A DNA stretch of 64,000 bases from Streptomyces sp. Je 1-369 (GCF_026810505.1 NZ_CP101750.1:7738515-7802514), one strand, 5' to 3'. Shown: positions 35,534-45,438, numbered from the stretch's first letter. Notes: generated by a model not told the origin, from the sequence alone. Numbers and translations: made by a program.

Positions 35534-36538
35534 ATGCCCGACCGAGCCGATGACACCACCGCCACCGCCACCGTCACCGCCACCTCCGCCGCCCCCGCCT
35601 ACACGGCGGGACTGCTCAACGCCGCGGACGGCGTGCCCGTCGCCACGTACACCTGGCTGCCTGCCGACGGCAGGCCCCGTGCGTACGTGCAGATCGCGCA
35701 CGGAGCCGCCGAACACGCCCTCCGCTACGACCGCTTCGCCCGCCACCTGACCGAGCACGGCTACGGAGTGGTCGCCTCCGACCACCGCGGCCACGGCGCC
35801 ACCGCGCAGGCCACCGGCGGCTACGGAGTGACCTCCGAGACGGCGGGCCCCGACGACGCCGACAGCTGGCGGGCGATCGTCGACGACTTGAAGGCCATCG
35901 GCGACCAGGTGCGCACGCTGTACCCCGGCGCCCCGTTCTTCCTCCTGGGGCACAGCCTCGGCTCGATGCTCGCGCGGGACTACGCCCAGGAGTACGCCGA
36001 CGGACTGGCCGGAGTGATCCTCTCCGGTACGTTCCGCTCGCTGCCCGGCGCCGAGATCGAGGGTTCCATCGCCCGCCTGGAACGCGAGGTGGCGGACGGC
36101 GGCCGCGCCGCGCGGTCGTCGTACGTCTCCGAGCTCTTCGCCTCGTTCAACGACCCGTACGAGCACCGCACCGGCTTCGAGTGGCTCTCGCGGGACGAGT
36201 CCGAGGTCGACGCGTATGCCGCCGACGAACGCTGCGGATTCGCCTTCTCCGCGGGCCTCTCGCTGGACTGGGTGCGCGCCGTACGGAAGATCAACGATCC
36301 CCGCAACATCGCGCGCATCCCCGCCGATCTGCCGATCCACGTCGCCGTGGGCGAGCAGGACCCCTGCAACCAGCGCATGACCCTCGTGCACGAACTCCTG
36401 GAGGACTTCCGCTATGCGGGCGCGGAGGACCTCACCTGGAAGGGCTATCCGGACGCCCGCCACGAGATCCTCAACGAGACCAACCGCGACGAGGTCCAGG
36501 AGGACCTGACGGCGTGGCTGGACAAGCGGGTGCTCTGA
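35534..36538 (+). CDS. Alpha/beta hydrolase (monoacylglycerol-lipase-like)
   Basis: Protein of 334 residues. The oxyanion region is QIAHGAAEHALRY, the loop DHRGHGAT follows, the nucleophile elbow is LLGHSLGSMLARDYA, and the late acid and histidine appear in VAVGEQDPCN and YPDARHEILNETNRDE. This is the serine aminopeptidase/monoglyceride-lipase branch. The ATG at 35534 follows GGGAG; the open frame runs back to 35444 inside the 22-bp repeats, which argues for the downstream start. It is cytoplasmic by sequence. Confidence 0.88.
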   Translation: MPDRADDTTATATVTATSAAPAYTAGLLNAADGVPVATYTWLPADGRPRAYVQIAHGAAEHALRYDRFARHLTEHGYGVVASDHRGHGATAQATGGYGVTSETAGPDDADSWRAIVDDLKAIGDQVRTLYPGAPFFLLGHSLGSMLARDYAQEYADGLAGVILSGTFRSLPGAEIEGSIARLEREVADGGRAARSSYVSELFASFNDPYEHRTGFEWLSRDESEVDAYAADERCGFAFSAGLSLDWVRAVRKINDPRNIARIPADLPIHVAVGEQDPCNQRMTLVHELLEDFRYAGAEDLTWKGYPDARHEILNETNRDEVQEDLTAWLDKRVL

Positions 36539-36592
36539 GGCGCCGGAGTCGTCGACCGGTGGTTGTCAGTGGCGTTGGTTACGGTTCATCGC

Positions 36593-36967
36593 ATGTCGAA
36601 GTCCAGATCCCGCGCCCGCGTCACCTCCGATGACGTGCGCCGCATCGCGCTCGCCCTGCCGGAGACGGTGGAGAAGGTCGCGTGGAGCATGCCCACGTTC
36701 CGGGTCGCCGGAAAGATGTTCGTGACGGTTCCCGACGACGAGACGTCCTTCGCCGTGCGCTGCCCGAAGGCCGAGCGCGACGAACTGGTCCTCGCCGAGC
36801 CGGACAAGTTCTGGGTCGCGGCTCACGAGGCGGGCTCGGCGTGGGTGCGGGTGCGTCTCGCGGCCCTGGACGCCGACGAACTCACGGACATCCTGGCCGA
36901 CTCCTGGCGCCAGGCCGCGCCGCCCCGACTTCTGGAGGAGCACCCCGAGTTGGGCGTGGTGGCATGA
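36593..36967 (+). CDS. MmcQ/YjbR-family (DUF419) protein
   Basis: Protein of 124 residues with the YjbR fold pattern: DDVRRIALALPETVEKVAWSMPTFRVAGKMFVTVPDDETSFAVRCP, then DKFWVAAHEAGSAWVRVRLAALDADELTDILADSW. The family has a double-wing DNA-binding-like fold but no defined role. The ATG at 36593 gives the usual short N-terminus. The gene lies 54 bases after the hydrolase on the same strand. Confidence 0.85.
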   Translation: MSKSRSRARVTSDDVRRIALALPETVEKVAWSMPTFRVAGKMFVTVPDDETSFAVRCPKAERDELVLAEPDKFWVAAHEAGSAWVRVRLAALDADELTDILADSWRQAAPPRLLEEHPELGVVA

Positions 36968-36996
36968 TCCCACCGTTGCCGTAGGGGAGGAGAGGG

Positions 36997-38355
36997 GTGG
37001 GGGACGTGCAGAAGGACTCGGGGGCGCATACGCGGGCACGAGGTAGGGGGGACGGCGGCATCTGGTCCCGCGACTTCGGGCTGTTCTTCGCGGCCCGTGC
37101 CGTGGCGAAGCTCGGCGACACGATGCTGCCGGTCGCGCTGGCCGCCGGTCTGCTGCGGCACGGACACGGCGCCGGAGCGGTCGGCCTCGCGATGGCCGCC
37201 ACGACCGTGTGCTTCGCGGGCCTGGTGATCTTCGGCGGGGTCTTCGCGGACCGCTTCAGCACGCGGCTGCTGATGATCGGCGCGGATGTCGTCCGGCTCG
37301 GCACCCAGTCGCTCGCGGCGGTGTTCTTCTTCACCGGTCACGTCGTCCTCTGGCAGATCTGCGCGATCGGCGCGGTCAACGGCGCGGCGGCCGCACTCTT
37401 CCAGCCGGGCGTCGCCAGCACGGTCCCGCGCCTCGCCGCCGACGTGCAGAAGGCGAACGGCGCGATACGCGTGGCCGAGTCGACCGCTTCCCTCGCGGGC
37501 CCGGCCGCCGCAGGTGTCCTGGTCGGCCTCGCCTCGCCGGGCGCCGTCTTCGCCGCGCACGCGGCGACGTACGGACTCAGCGCCCTCTGCCTCCTCCTGC
37601 TGCGACTCCCACCGGCCCGTCCCGGATCGCGGCCCCACAGTGACGGCTTCCGTGCCGACCTCGTGCAGGGCTGGCGGGAGTTCAGGTCCCGCACGTGGCT
37701 GTGGGGCGTCATAGCCGTCTTCGGTGTGCTGATGATCACGACCACGGGCCCGACCGTGCCGCTGGTGGCGACCCTCGTGGTCCAGGAGCACGGTTCCGGC
37801 GCGTACGGCCTCGTGAACTCGGCCCTCGGTGCGGGCACCGTCCTCGGCGGCCTCCTCGCCCTGCGGCTGCGCCCCCGCCGCATGCTCCGCGCCGGTGCGA
37901 TCGCCCTGGTCGCCTACGCCGCCTTCCCCGCGGCCGTCGGCGCCCAGCTGAGTGTGCCGCTGATGTCGGCGGGCGCGGCCGTGGCGGGCGCGGGCGTCTC
38001 TTTCTGGGGAGTGATGTGGGCGACGAGCGTCCAGACGCAGGTCCCGCCGGACGTCCTCAACCGCATCCACGCCTACGACGTCGCGGGCTCCCTCGCCCTG
38101 CTGCCGGTCGGCCAGGCCCTCGCGGGCCCCGCGGCGGCGGCCTTCGGCGCGGAAGCGGTGCTGCTGACGGGCGGGGCGATGACGGTGGGCGTCTGTATCG
38201 CCCTGCTCGTGATCCCGGCGATCAGCGGCCTGGTCCGCGCGGACGGGCCCACGCTGTCGGGTCCGGCACTCTCGTCCTCGTCCTCGTCCCCGTCTCCGTC
38301 CCCGTCCCTTTCGCGACAACGGCGTGCGCGGGCCGGGCAGGGCCGTGGCCGGTGA
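36997..38355 (+). CDS. MFS transporter
   Basis: Membrane protein of 452 residues with about twelve helices. The opening WSRDFGLFFAARAVAKLGDTMLPVALAAGLLR and the GGVFADRFSTRLLMIGADVVR loop are typical of the MFS_3 (macrolide or enterobactin exporter-like) group. The N-terminal 25 residues are polar, and the C-terminal tail is a Ser/Pro run followed by Arg-rich residues. It starts with GTG after GGAGAGGGG. The substrate is unknown. Confidence 0.88.
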   Translation: MGDVQKDSGAHTRARGRGDGGIWSRDFGLFFAARAVAKLGDTMLPVALAAGLLRHGHGAGAVGLAMAATTVCFAGLVIFGGVFADRFSTRLLMIGADVVRLGTQSLAAVFFFTGHVVLWQICAIGAVNGAAAALFQPGVASTVPRLAADVQKANGAIRVAESTASLAGPAAAGVLVGLASPGAVFAAHAATYGLSALCLLLLRLPPARPGSRPHSDGFRADLVQGWREFRSRTWLWGVIAVFGVLMITTTGPTVPLVATLVVQEHGSGAYGLVNSALGAGTVLGGLLALRLRPRRMLRAGAIALVAYAAFPAAVGAQLSVPLMSAGAAVAGAGVSFWGVMWATSVQTQVPPDVLNRIHAYDVAGSLALLPVGQALAGPAAAAFGAEAVLLTGGAMTVGVCIALLVIPAISGLVRADGPTLSGPALSSSSSSPSPSPSLSRQRRARAGQGRGR

Positions 38356-38535
38356 TCCGGGTCACAGAGGCACCCCGGTGGTCTCGCGCGCGAGCCCGAT
38401 ACGGGCGGGGTAGGGGCGGCTCGTATACGCCGGTGCCCGCATCCGGCCCGGGAAAGGCGTGAGCGATCACCGGTCGGAGTGCGGTATTGTTTCGGTGCGC
38501 GTTCGGCCAGGGGAAACCCCAGGTCACACGGGCAA

Positions 38536-38609
<74 letters not shown>

Positions 38610-38628
38610 CTCGTGAGAGTCGCAGATC

Positions 38629-38662
38629 AGGGGCCGTTTCAGAGCAATCTGAAACGGCCCCT
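38629..38662. terminator. Terminator after tRNA-Pro
   Basis: A perfect 15-base-pair stem, AGGGGCCGTTTCAGA and TCTGAAACGGCCCCT, around the loop GCAA (a GNRA tetraloop). It can extend with a GATC/GATC pairing past one bulged base. Confidence 0.85.
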
Positions 38663-38748
38663 TGATCATGTTCGGAGCATGGTCGGCGTGTCCGGTCGCG
38701 CGGAGAAATCGCGTGCCGTGTGAAGGGGTGCCCGCCAGGATGAGGGCC

Positions 38749-39546
38749 ATGACTGGTGAGACGTCCGTGGGGAATCGGCAGGACGTGGGAGACGGGGGGC
38801 AGCCGCTTGCCCTGGTCACGGGGGCGGGACGGTCGGCGGGGATCGCGGCGTCCGTCGTACGGGAGCTGGCGCGGGCCGGGTGGGACGTGGCCTTCACATA
38901 CTGGACGCCGTATGACGCGCGGATGCAGTGGGGGAGCGAGCCGGGTGCGCCCGAGGAGCTGCGGGAGCAGGCGGCATCCCTCGGGGCGAGAACGTTCGCG
39001 GTCGAGGCAGACCTGAGCGACCCGGCCGTACCGGCAGGGCTCTTCGACGATGTCGAGCGTGAGCTGGGAAACGTCACCGCGCTGGTGCTCTGCCATTGCG
39101 AGTCGGTCGACTCCGGCTTGCTTGACACCACCGTGGAGAGCTTCGACCTGCACTACGCGGTCAACGCGCGGGCGACCTGGCTGCTGATCCGGGAGTACGG
39201 GACGCGGTTCCGCGGGCGGCACGGCAGCGGCCGTATCCTCAGCCTGACCAGCGACGACACCGCGGGGAACCTGCCGTACGGTGCCAGCAAGGGGGCGATG
39301 GACCGGATTACGCTGGCCGCGGCGCTGGAGCTCGCGCACCTGGGAGTGACCTGCAACGCGATCAATCCTGGACCGACCGACACCGGGTGGATGACCGATG
39401 AGCAGAAGGCGGACATGATCCGCTTCACGCCGTTGGGACGCCTCGGCGTACCGCGGGACTGCGCGCATCTAGTCACGTTCCTGTGCTCCGCAGAGGGCGG
39501 ATGGATCAACGGCCAGCTTCTCCAGAGCAACGGTGGCATGACATGA
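38749..39546 (+). CDS. Short-chain dehydrogenase/reductase (FabG-like)
   Basis: Protein of 265 residues with a Rossmann loop VTGAGRSAGIAASVV, a serine region LSLTSDD and YGASKGAMDR for the YxxxK pair. The asparagine motif NNAG is replaced by CHCESVDSG, which is unusual. The C-terminal INGQLLQSNGGMT is typical. ATG at 38749 follows GAGGG; starts further upstream overlap the tRNA terminator. Its stop overlaps the P450 start, so the two form a coupled oxidoreductase pair acting on one substrate, which is unknown. Confidence 0.87.
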   Translation: MTGETSVGNRQDVGDGGQPLALVTGAGRSAGIAASVVRELARAGWDVAFTYWTPYDARMQWGSEPGAPEELREQAASLGARTFAVEADLSDPAVPAGLFDDVERELGNVTALVLCHCESVDSGLLDTTVESFDLHYAVNARATWLLIREYGTRFRGRHGSGRILSLTSDDTAGNLPYGASKGAMDRITLAAALELAHLGVTCNAINPGPTDTGWMTDEQKADMIRFTPLGRLGVPRDCAHLVTFLCSAEGGWINGQLLQSNGGMT

Positions 39547-40721
39547 CAGACCCGACTCAGGACCCGGGCTTCCTTCAGAACCCGTACCCGTCCTACGCGG
39601 CCATGCGCTCCGCCTGTCCGGTGCAGCCTGTCTCCGCCGGGTCCGGCGGGCGTACCAGCTACCTGATCACCGGCTACGCGGAGGCCAGGACGGCTCTGGG
39701 CGACGCGCGGCTGTCGAAGGACACGGCCGTCTTCTTCGCGGACAAGGGCTCACGCCGCCGCCTGCACCCGGCGGTCGCGCACACCATGCTGGCCAGCGAC
39801 CCGCCCCGGCACACCAGGCTGCGCAAACTGGTGACCAAGGCGTTCACGACAGGGGCCGTCAGGAAGCTGCGTCCGTTCATCGCACGCACCACGGACGATC
39901 TGCTGGACGAGTGGCCGGAGGGCGGGCGATGCGACTTCGTGGCGGGCCTCGCGGTGCCGCTGCCAGTCATGGTCATCTGCGAACTGCTCGGAGTTCCGCA
40001 GGCCGACCGGCCGGACGTCCAGCGCTGGTCGGCGGAGCTGTTCGCGGCGGGAGAACCGGACGTCATCGACGCGGCCTCCCACGCGCTGGCCGACTACATG
40101 ACGGGTCTCATCGCCGCCAAGCGCCTGGCACCCGGCGACTCGCTCCTCGACCGGCTCATCGCGGCCCGCGACGGGGACGACCGCCTGGGCGAGGAGGAGC
40201 TCGTCTCCCTGGCGGTGCTGCTGCTCGTCGCCGGACACGAGACCACCACCAACTTCCTCGGCAACGCCGTCCTGGCGCTGCTCCAGCACCCGGACGAGCT
40301 GACCCACCTCCTCGGGAACCCGGACGACGTCCCTGGCGTGCTGGACGAGTTGCTCCGCCACGACTCGCCCGTGAGCACGGCCACCTTCAGATTCACCAAG
40401 GAAGCCGTCACGCTCGGCGGTACCGACATCCCGGCCGGCGCCCCGGTCCTGGTCGCTCTCGGAGCAGCCAACCGCGACCCGGCACGCTTCCCGTCCCCGG
40501 ACTCGCTCGACCTGGAGCGAGACGCTTCCGCCCACCTCGGCTTCGGCCACGGCATCCACCGCTGCGTCGGCGCTCCCCTGGCCAAGGCGGAGGCGGAGAT
40601 CGCCCTGCGAGCGGTGCTCACCCGCTTCCCCGCGATCCGGCTCGCCGTCCCGCCCGACCAATTGACCTGGCGCCGCACCCGCCTCGTACGCGGCCTCGCA
40701 TCGCTCCCGGTCCTGACGTAG
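39543..40721 (+). CDS. Cytochrome P450
   Basis: Class I bacterial P450 of 392 residues. The I-helix motif is VAGHETTTNF, ExxR is DELLRH-like in the K helix (LDELLRHDSP, with the Arg conserved), and the haem loop FGHGIHRCVGAPLAKAEAE puts the cysteine ligand at residue 341. It needs ferredoxin and a reductase from elsewhere, since none is adjacent. Start ATG at 39543 overlaps the SDR stop (ATGACATGA). The pair probably hydroxylates and oxidises or reduces a small molecule. Confidence 0.94.
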   Translation: MTDPTQDPGFLQNPYPSYAAMRSACPVQPVSAGSGGRTSYLITGYAEARTALGDARLSKDTAVFFADKGSRRRLHPAVAHTMLASDPPRHTRLRKLVTKAFTTGAVRKLRPFIARTTDDLLDEWPEGGRCDFVAGLAVPLPVMVICELLGVPQADRPDVQRWSAELFAAGEPDVIDAASHALADYMTGLIAAKRLAPGDSLLDRLIAARDGDDRLGEEELVSLAVLLLVAGHETTTNFLGNAVLALLQHPDELTHLLGNPDDVPGVLDELLRHDSPVSTATFRFTKEAVTLGGTDIPAGAPVLVALGAANRDPARFPSPDSLDLERDASAHLGFGHGIHRCVGAPLAKAEAEIALRAVLTRFPAIRLAVPPDQLTWRRTRLVRGLASLPVLT

Positions 40722-40825
40722 CCGCGTGGTGTCCGCGGACTCGCCCTCTCAGAACCTGAATCTGAAGCCCTGTGCACGCAAGTGAAGGCCAGTGGTTGCT
40801 ACGGATCCGGCGGCGGGCTGACGCT

Positions 40826-41236
40826 GCTGGAGCAGGGGCGGGGCTCGTCGTCGGCGGCACACGGAGTGCATCTCCCGCATCCTGCTGGAGGCCCGCCGGG
40901 CCGGTCTGCGTTTCCCGCAGCTGCTGGCGGCCTGTGAACTCACGCCTGCCCAGGCACGGCCGGGGCTGGCGATGCTGAGGGACAGCATCACCGACCGCGG
41001 CTGGCCGCCGCTGGTGCTCAGCGGCCTGGCCGGGTACATGTTCACCGCTGACCCGGATGAGCTGGAGCACTACGAGGTGGCCGAGGTCCGCGAGAAGCTC
41101 ACCGAGGTGCGCAGGCTGCTGACCGCAACGGTCGCGCCCGCACGCCCGCCTTGGGCCGGATGACCGCAGGGTGCGGCACATCGTCATCCAGCTCAACTCC
41201 GTGGAGTTCACCCTCGACTTGATCCTGATCGCCTGA
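40826..41236 (+). pseudogene. RacP-like protein remnant
   Basis: An open frame without a start encodes ECISRILLEARRAGLRFPQL and then AMLRDSITDRGWPPLVLSGL, AGYMFTADPDELEHYE and EVREKLTEVRRLLTATVAP. After the stop at 41161-41163 the neighbouring frame continues the family-like tail RVRHIVIQLNSVEFTLDLIL. The pieces resemble small winged-helix proteins that, from memory, are annotated RacP in Streptomyces mobile regions. Loss of the start and a frameshift mark it as decayed. Confidence 0.55.
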
Positions 41237-41248
41237 GGCGGGGTTGCG

Positions 41249-41506
41249 ATGCGTGAGCGCTGCTATCCCTCGGACACCTCCGACGCGGAGTGGTCGATGA
41301 TCGCACCTCTGTTGCCGCCGCCGACCTGGACGACCCCACGCGGCGGCTGGCCAGAAGCCCATCCACGCCGGGAGATCATCGACGCGATCCGGTACGTGTG
41401 CTCCGAGGGCTGCCGCTGGCGGGCCCTGCCCGCCGATTTTCCCCCGCCGCCAACCGTTTGGAACCCGTCTCGGAACCCCCAGCGAAGGTTCCGAGACGAG
41501 TTCTGA
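41249..41506 (+). mobile_element. IS5-family transposase, N-terminal fragment
   Basis: The frame encodes RERCYPSDTSDAEWSMIAPL and then HPRREIIDAIRYVCSEGCRW followed by RALPADFPPPPTVW, the standard beginning of IS5-group transposases of Streptomyces (DUF4096 region). The protein then breaks off into unrelated sequence, so the catalytic DDE domain is missing. The breakpoint coincides with a long inverted repeat. Confidence 0.8.
41461..41503. repeat. Inverted repeat at the IS fragment breakpoint
   Basis: Arms GAACCCGTCTCGGAACC (41461-41477) and GGTTCCGAGACGAGTTC (41487-41503) match at 16 of 17 positions around a nine-base loop. It may be a terminator or the end of another inserted element. Confidence 0.6.
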
Positions 41507-41515
41507 GCAGGGCTT

Positions 41516-41755
41516 TCAGCGCACCCGCATGACCGCCACCGTCGCATGCCGCGTCGTACTCGCGGCGACCTCCACCACCAGCCCGGCCCCAGTCGTCGTG
41601 TACTCCTCCCTGTCATCCGTCCGTGCCCGCCGCCCGGGCCCGGAGTCCGCGATCAGGCGTGCCACGGCGGCCGCGAGCGGAGCCGTCAGCGCCTGGTACT
41701 GGCTAACGGTGGAGTCGGGTATTGGAACTGCCTGAATGCCCCGGCTTGATGCGTC
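41516..41755 (-). pseudogene. Fragment of an unrecognised protein
   Basis: The minus-strand frame ending at 41516 encodes a protein-like stretch (STVSQYQALTAPLAAAVARL, then REEYTTTGAGLVVEVAAST), but upstream it runs into out-of-frame sequence with no usable start. I take it as the 3' end of a gene cut by rearrangement. I recognise no family. Confidence 0.3.
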
Positions 41756-41777
41756 GGGGACGCTGACCGTTGCGGCG

Positions 41778-42308
41778 TCAGTCGTCAGCTGCGATGAGGA
41801 GGGTGAGTGTCGCTGTCGGGCGGTCGATAAGGACGAGTTCGTGGTAGTCGATGTGGATCGGGCCGTAGTCGTGGAAGGCGTCCTCGGGGAGTCGTCCCAG
41901 CAGGTATCTGCTGGTTGCCTTAAGGATCGGGGTGTAGATCTCCTGCTGTAGGCGTGATGCGAGTGATTCCGGGATGTCTCCGTGCTGGTTGGCCCAGGAG
42001 CGGATGACAGCGACCGCCATCTCGGCATCGACGGTCTCGTAGGTGTCAGGGGCGATGCGGTCGAGCCACCACTGGCCATGCCGTGGCCAGTCTTGAACGC
42101 CGGCTCCGTCGTACGTGTCCCGAAATTGAGGATGCGCGATCAAGGCAGCCAGCACGTCTCGGTCGTCAAGCGTCTCGGACGACAGCTGGAAACGCTTGAC
42201 AGCGATCCAGCGGTAACCGTGAGAGCCCTCGCCGAAGTCGAAGTCCCGGAAGTTGATGAAAGGGCTGTCCAGGTGGACGAGGGCGGGCAGTGGTTCCATG
42301 GTGGTCAT
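41778..42308 (-). CDS. Hypothetical protein
   Basis: Protein of about 176 residues, mixed alpha/beta by eye, with aromatic and acidic stretches (INFRDFDFGEGSHGYRWIAV, DWPRHGQWWLDRIAPDTYET). It has no signal peptide, membrane helix or motif I recognise. The start could be ATG at 42308 or 42299; neither has a strong ribosome site. Codon use is less biased than in the core genes, in keeping with an acquired region. Confidence 0.6.
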   Translation of the reverse strand: MTTMEPLPALVHLDSPFINFRDFDFGEGSHGYRWIAVKRFQLSSETLDDRDVLAALIAHPQFRDTYDGAGVQDWPRHGQWWLDRIAPDTYETVDAEMAVAVIRSWANQHGDIPESLASRLQQEIYTPILKATSRYLLGRLPEDAFHDYGPIHIDYHELVLIDRPTATLTLLIAADD

Positions 42309-42448
42309 CGTAGATCTTGAGGCCACTCAACCCCGTCGGTGATCGGCGGTCTGACCAGTGACTATTCCTGCCGGTGCCCGTGTCCGGGACCGGTATTTCC
42401 GCTCGGATGCACGGCTCGTGAAGTCGTGCGTCGGCTGACCTCGGCTGC

Positions 42449-44829
42449 CTAGGCGGCCCAGTCGCCGGCGGCGGCGCGCTGCCATTTGACGGCGACGGTG
42501 ATGTCGATGCCGAGGGTGCGGGCGAGGACCGCGGCGGGCAGTTGGGTAGCGAGCTGGAACAGCGCGGTCGAGCGGGCCTGGGCGAGCCGGATGCCGAGTT
42601 TGCGGAGTCGTTCGCCCATGGCCCAGGCACTGATCGGGCGGCCGGGCTGGCCTCCGGGAAAGAGCCAGGGCGAGTCTGTCCGGCCGAGGACGGCATGGCT
42701 GCGGCGAACCGCGACCTGTTGGAGGGCGAGTTCAGCGACGGGTGCGGGAAGCTCGACCGGGACGGCGCCGAGACGGATGCGAACGCCTCCGTCCGTCTCC
42801 TCGATGTGGTCGACGGTGAGCCGGGAGATCGCTGCGGGCCACTGGGCATAGAGGAGCAACAGCAGGCCGGCGAGGTGGCTTCGGGCTTGAGAGTGCCGTC
42901 GTGCAGCAGACGTCGGGCGGTGGCCCAGCGGGCCTCGTCGTCCATCGGCTGGGAGGGGCCGTTCCATCGCTCGGCCGGGAAGGTGAGATCGCGGGCGATC
43001 TTCTGGGCCAGGGCCCAGCGCACGAAGTGGCCTGCCTCCTGGCGAAGACGGGCGTCGTCGCTGGTCGTCCAACGTTCGAGGTCGGCCTGCCGGCAGGTGA
43101 CAAGGGTCAAATTCTGGCCTTCGAGCCAGTTCAGGAGGTAGACGCCCGCCCGCAGGTGTTGCCGCGCGACCTGGAGCTGGTAGTACGTGGTCTCCTTGCC
43201 GCGGCTGCGACGGCGAAGCCGGCGCAGGAGGTGCCAGGCCGCGTACCGGTGCAGGATTTTGCGTCCCTCGGCCGTCGCATGGGAGGTGATGAGGTCTTTG
43301 ACGTGCCGTTCGAGACGGACCATCTGCTCGTCCCGCGTGGGCAGGGCGCCGCTGGCGACGAGGACGCTGCGGATGTGCTCGACGACCTTGCCTTCGGGGA
43401 GTTCGTCCAGGGCTTCGTGGGTGAGAGGGCGGTTGCCGGAGCCGAGGTCGGACAGAACGGTGGAGACGATGCCGCCGGAGAGCCAGCGCAGCCCGGTGGA
43501 GGCTCGTTCGGTGCTGGCCAGGGCGTCGTGGAGGGCTTGAAGCTTCGGGGGTAAGGAGCCCGAGCCGTTGGTGAGGAGTTCGTGGAGCCGCTGCTTGAGC
43601 GTGCAGCGAGGGCACGGACCGGAGGATCGCAGGCGTTCTGCTTCCCCGCAGGTGGGACAGGGGCGCCAGAGCTCGGCGTCCGGCGCGGTGCAGGGGCCGC
43701 AGACGGGTTCTTCCAGGGTGCCGGAGTGGATGCCGCGGATGTGCCCGCAGCTGCTGCAGTGGGCTTGTCGCTGGTCACAGGCCCCGCCCCGGGGTTGGCC
43801 TGTCAGGCGGGAGTGAGTGCCGGGTGCGGTGCGACCGCAGATGGAGCAGACCAGGATGGGCAGCGGCTTGCAGTTGGGGCAAAGGGGGCCGTCGGTCGTG
43901 CGGTTCTGGACCCGTCGTCGTTCGCCGCAGCCGATGCAGACCTCGGCGTTCGCAGGATCGGTGATCAGGCAATTCGGACACAGCGGTCGTCACCTGAGTA
44001 TCGCGGGTGGCGGGCTCGCGGTGAGCGCCGCAGCGTACGCATTCTTCGACGCGGGACTTGGCGATGCAGTTGCGGCAGACCCGCTGCCCATCCAGCGGCT
44101 TGTGGAGGCGTACGACTCGGTGACAGAGGGGCAGGCAGGCCGGACGATCCCCGTGACGTCGGAGTCATGAAGCACATTGATCAGCCGGACGATCGCGGGA
44201 GTGGGGGCAAGGTGCCCGTTGCCGGTCAGCAGGGAGGGGTCGGCTTCCAGAGCCCAGGCCAGTTTCTGCTGGTCGGCGGCTCGGGGCATCGTCCGGCGGA
44301 TCGCGTCGGCGATGAGGTCGGCGTCCACGTGCGGATCCAGGCCGCAGATCACACTGTGGACAACGGCGAGGGGATCGCGACCGTCGGTGTCCGGGCACTT
44401 CGCGCATCGCGGCTGGCCGGACCGGTCCCGGGTGGAGATGCGACGGTTCTTCCCGCAAGCGGAGCAATCGACATAGACGGGTCCGCAGACTCCGCAGTAC
44501 CAGTCATGGCCGCGGCGTTGGAGCGTACGCAGGTGTTTGCCGCACTCGGTGCAGACCGGCGGAGAGATCGCCTGGGCCCCGGCCTGGCGCAAGGCGATGA
44601 GCAGGTCACCGAGGGCCCGCGGCGCTGGGGATCGGCCGTCGCCCAGCAGTGTTGGGCGACGGTTCAGGGCGGCGGCGAGCGTGCGTGACTTGGCCCGTCC
44701 GCCTGCGACGGTGGTGACCACGGCGCGGATCGTTTCGGGTCCGAGTTCCTTCTCGACGTCGGCGACGAGGTCCGTGATCAGACCGATCGGGTCCGCGACG
44801 ACGCGGTCAAGCTGGTCAGCAGTGGACAC
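42449..44829 (-). pseudogene. Zinc-ribbon recombinase-like (tyrosine-integrase-fold) gene, frameshifted
   Basis: One long reading is split over three frames. The first part (from MSTADQLDRVVADP) ends at GIVRPAC near 44112. The next runs LCHRVVRLHKPLDGQRVCRN to ATRDTQ near 44002. The third continues with CPNCLITDPANAEVCIGCG through many CxxC zinc ribbons and a helical domain, and the last shift near 42877 leads into HLAGLLLLLYAQWPAAISRL. The C-terminus resembles a phage-integrase core but lacks the catalytic HxxR and the tyrosine nucleophile. Large proteins of this layout are common in Streptomyces next to the XRE gene found here. Role unknown. Confidence 0.75.
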
Positions 44830-45179
44830 GACTGATCAACGGCCTTGATCCTGGCCCGCTTTGGCCGCAGCCCGCCAAGTCCCTCTGAACCGGATGACGG
44901 GCCGCCACCGACGGCCGCCTTCTTCGGCTTCTTCACGGCCCCGGCCACCGCGATGGGCTCGATGAGGTCGTCCATGGTGCAGTCGAGGATGTCGAGCAGG
45001 GCCATGAGGATCTTCAGGCTCAGTCGCTCCGGTCGCTCGACGACGAGCCGGTAGACCTGGCTCGACGACAGGCTGATGCCGCGTTCGGCGAGCGGAGGGA
45101 TGAGGTCGGTGGTGGAGAACATCCCGCGGTCGGCCATGACTTTGCGCAGGTGCCAGTGGTAGTCGAGCTTGGCGGCCAT
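44778..45179 (-). CDS. XRE-like helix-turn-helix regulator paired with the recombinase-like gene
   Basis: Protein of 133 residues. The HTH region reads DYHWHLRKVMADRGMFSTTD, then SLSSSQVYRLVVERPERLSL and ILMALLDILDCTMDDLIEPI, with a basic tail (KKPKKAA). It resembles short XRE regulators. The start at 45179 follows AGGAGGG. Its 3' end overlaps the first 52 bases of the recombinase-like gene in another frame, so the two are coupled. Confidence 0.85.
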   Translation of the reverse strand: MAAKLDYHWHLRKVMADRGMFSTTDLIPPLAERGISLSSSQVYRLVVERPERLSLKILMALLDILDCTMDDLIEPIAVAGAVKKPKKAAVGGGPSSGSEGLGGLRPKRARIKAVDQSCPLLTSLTASSRTRSV

Positions 45180-45438
45180 CGCCGGATCCCTCCTGTCAGG
45201 CCCCGGCGAATGCCGGCGCCAGTGCCTTGTGCAGGGACCGCTGGATGTGGTGGCGGGGAAGCAGCCGCAGCGCACACCCCGCCGCACAGAGCCTCCCGGC
45301 ACATGCGCACCCCCTCCTGCCCTGCCCTTCCCCTCTGTGCAGGGTTTGCGGTGGGGCGGCGACTCGGTGAGGTTCCTGGGTGTCGCGGAACAAAAAATGG
45401 TTGGATAACTGCGTGTACGGGCCTTCCGAGTCAGGTCC

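Noticed and set aside
40772..40978. ATG-started 68-residue open frame in the P450 downstream gap
   Set aside because: Another frame carries the RacP-like similarity. This one is Arg/Trp/Cys-rich shadow.
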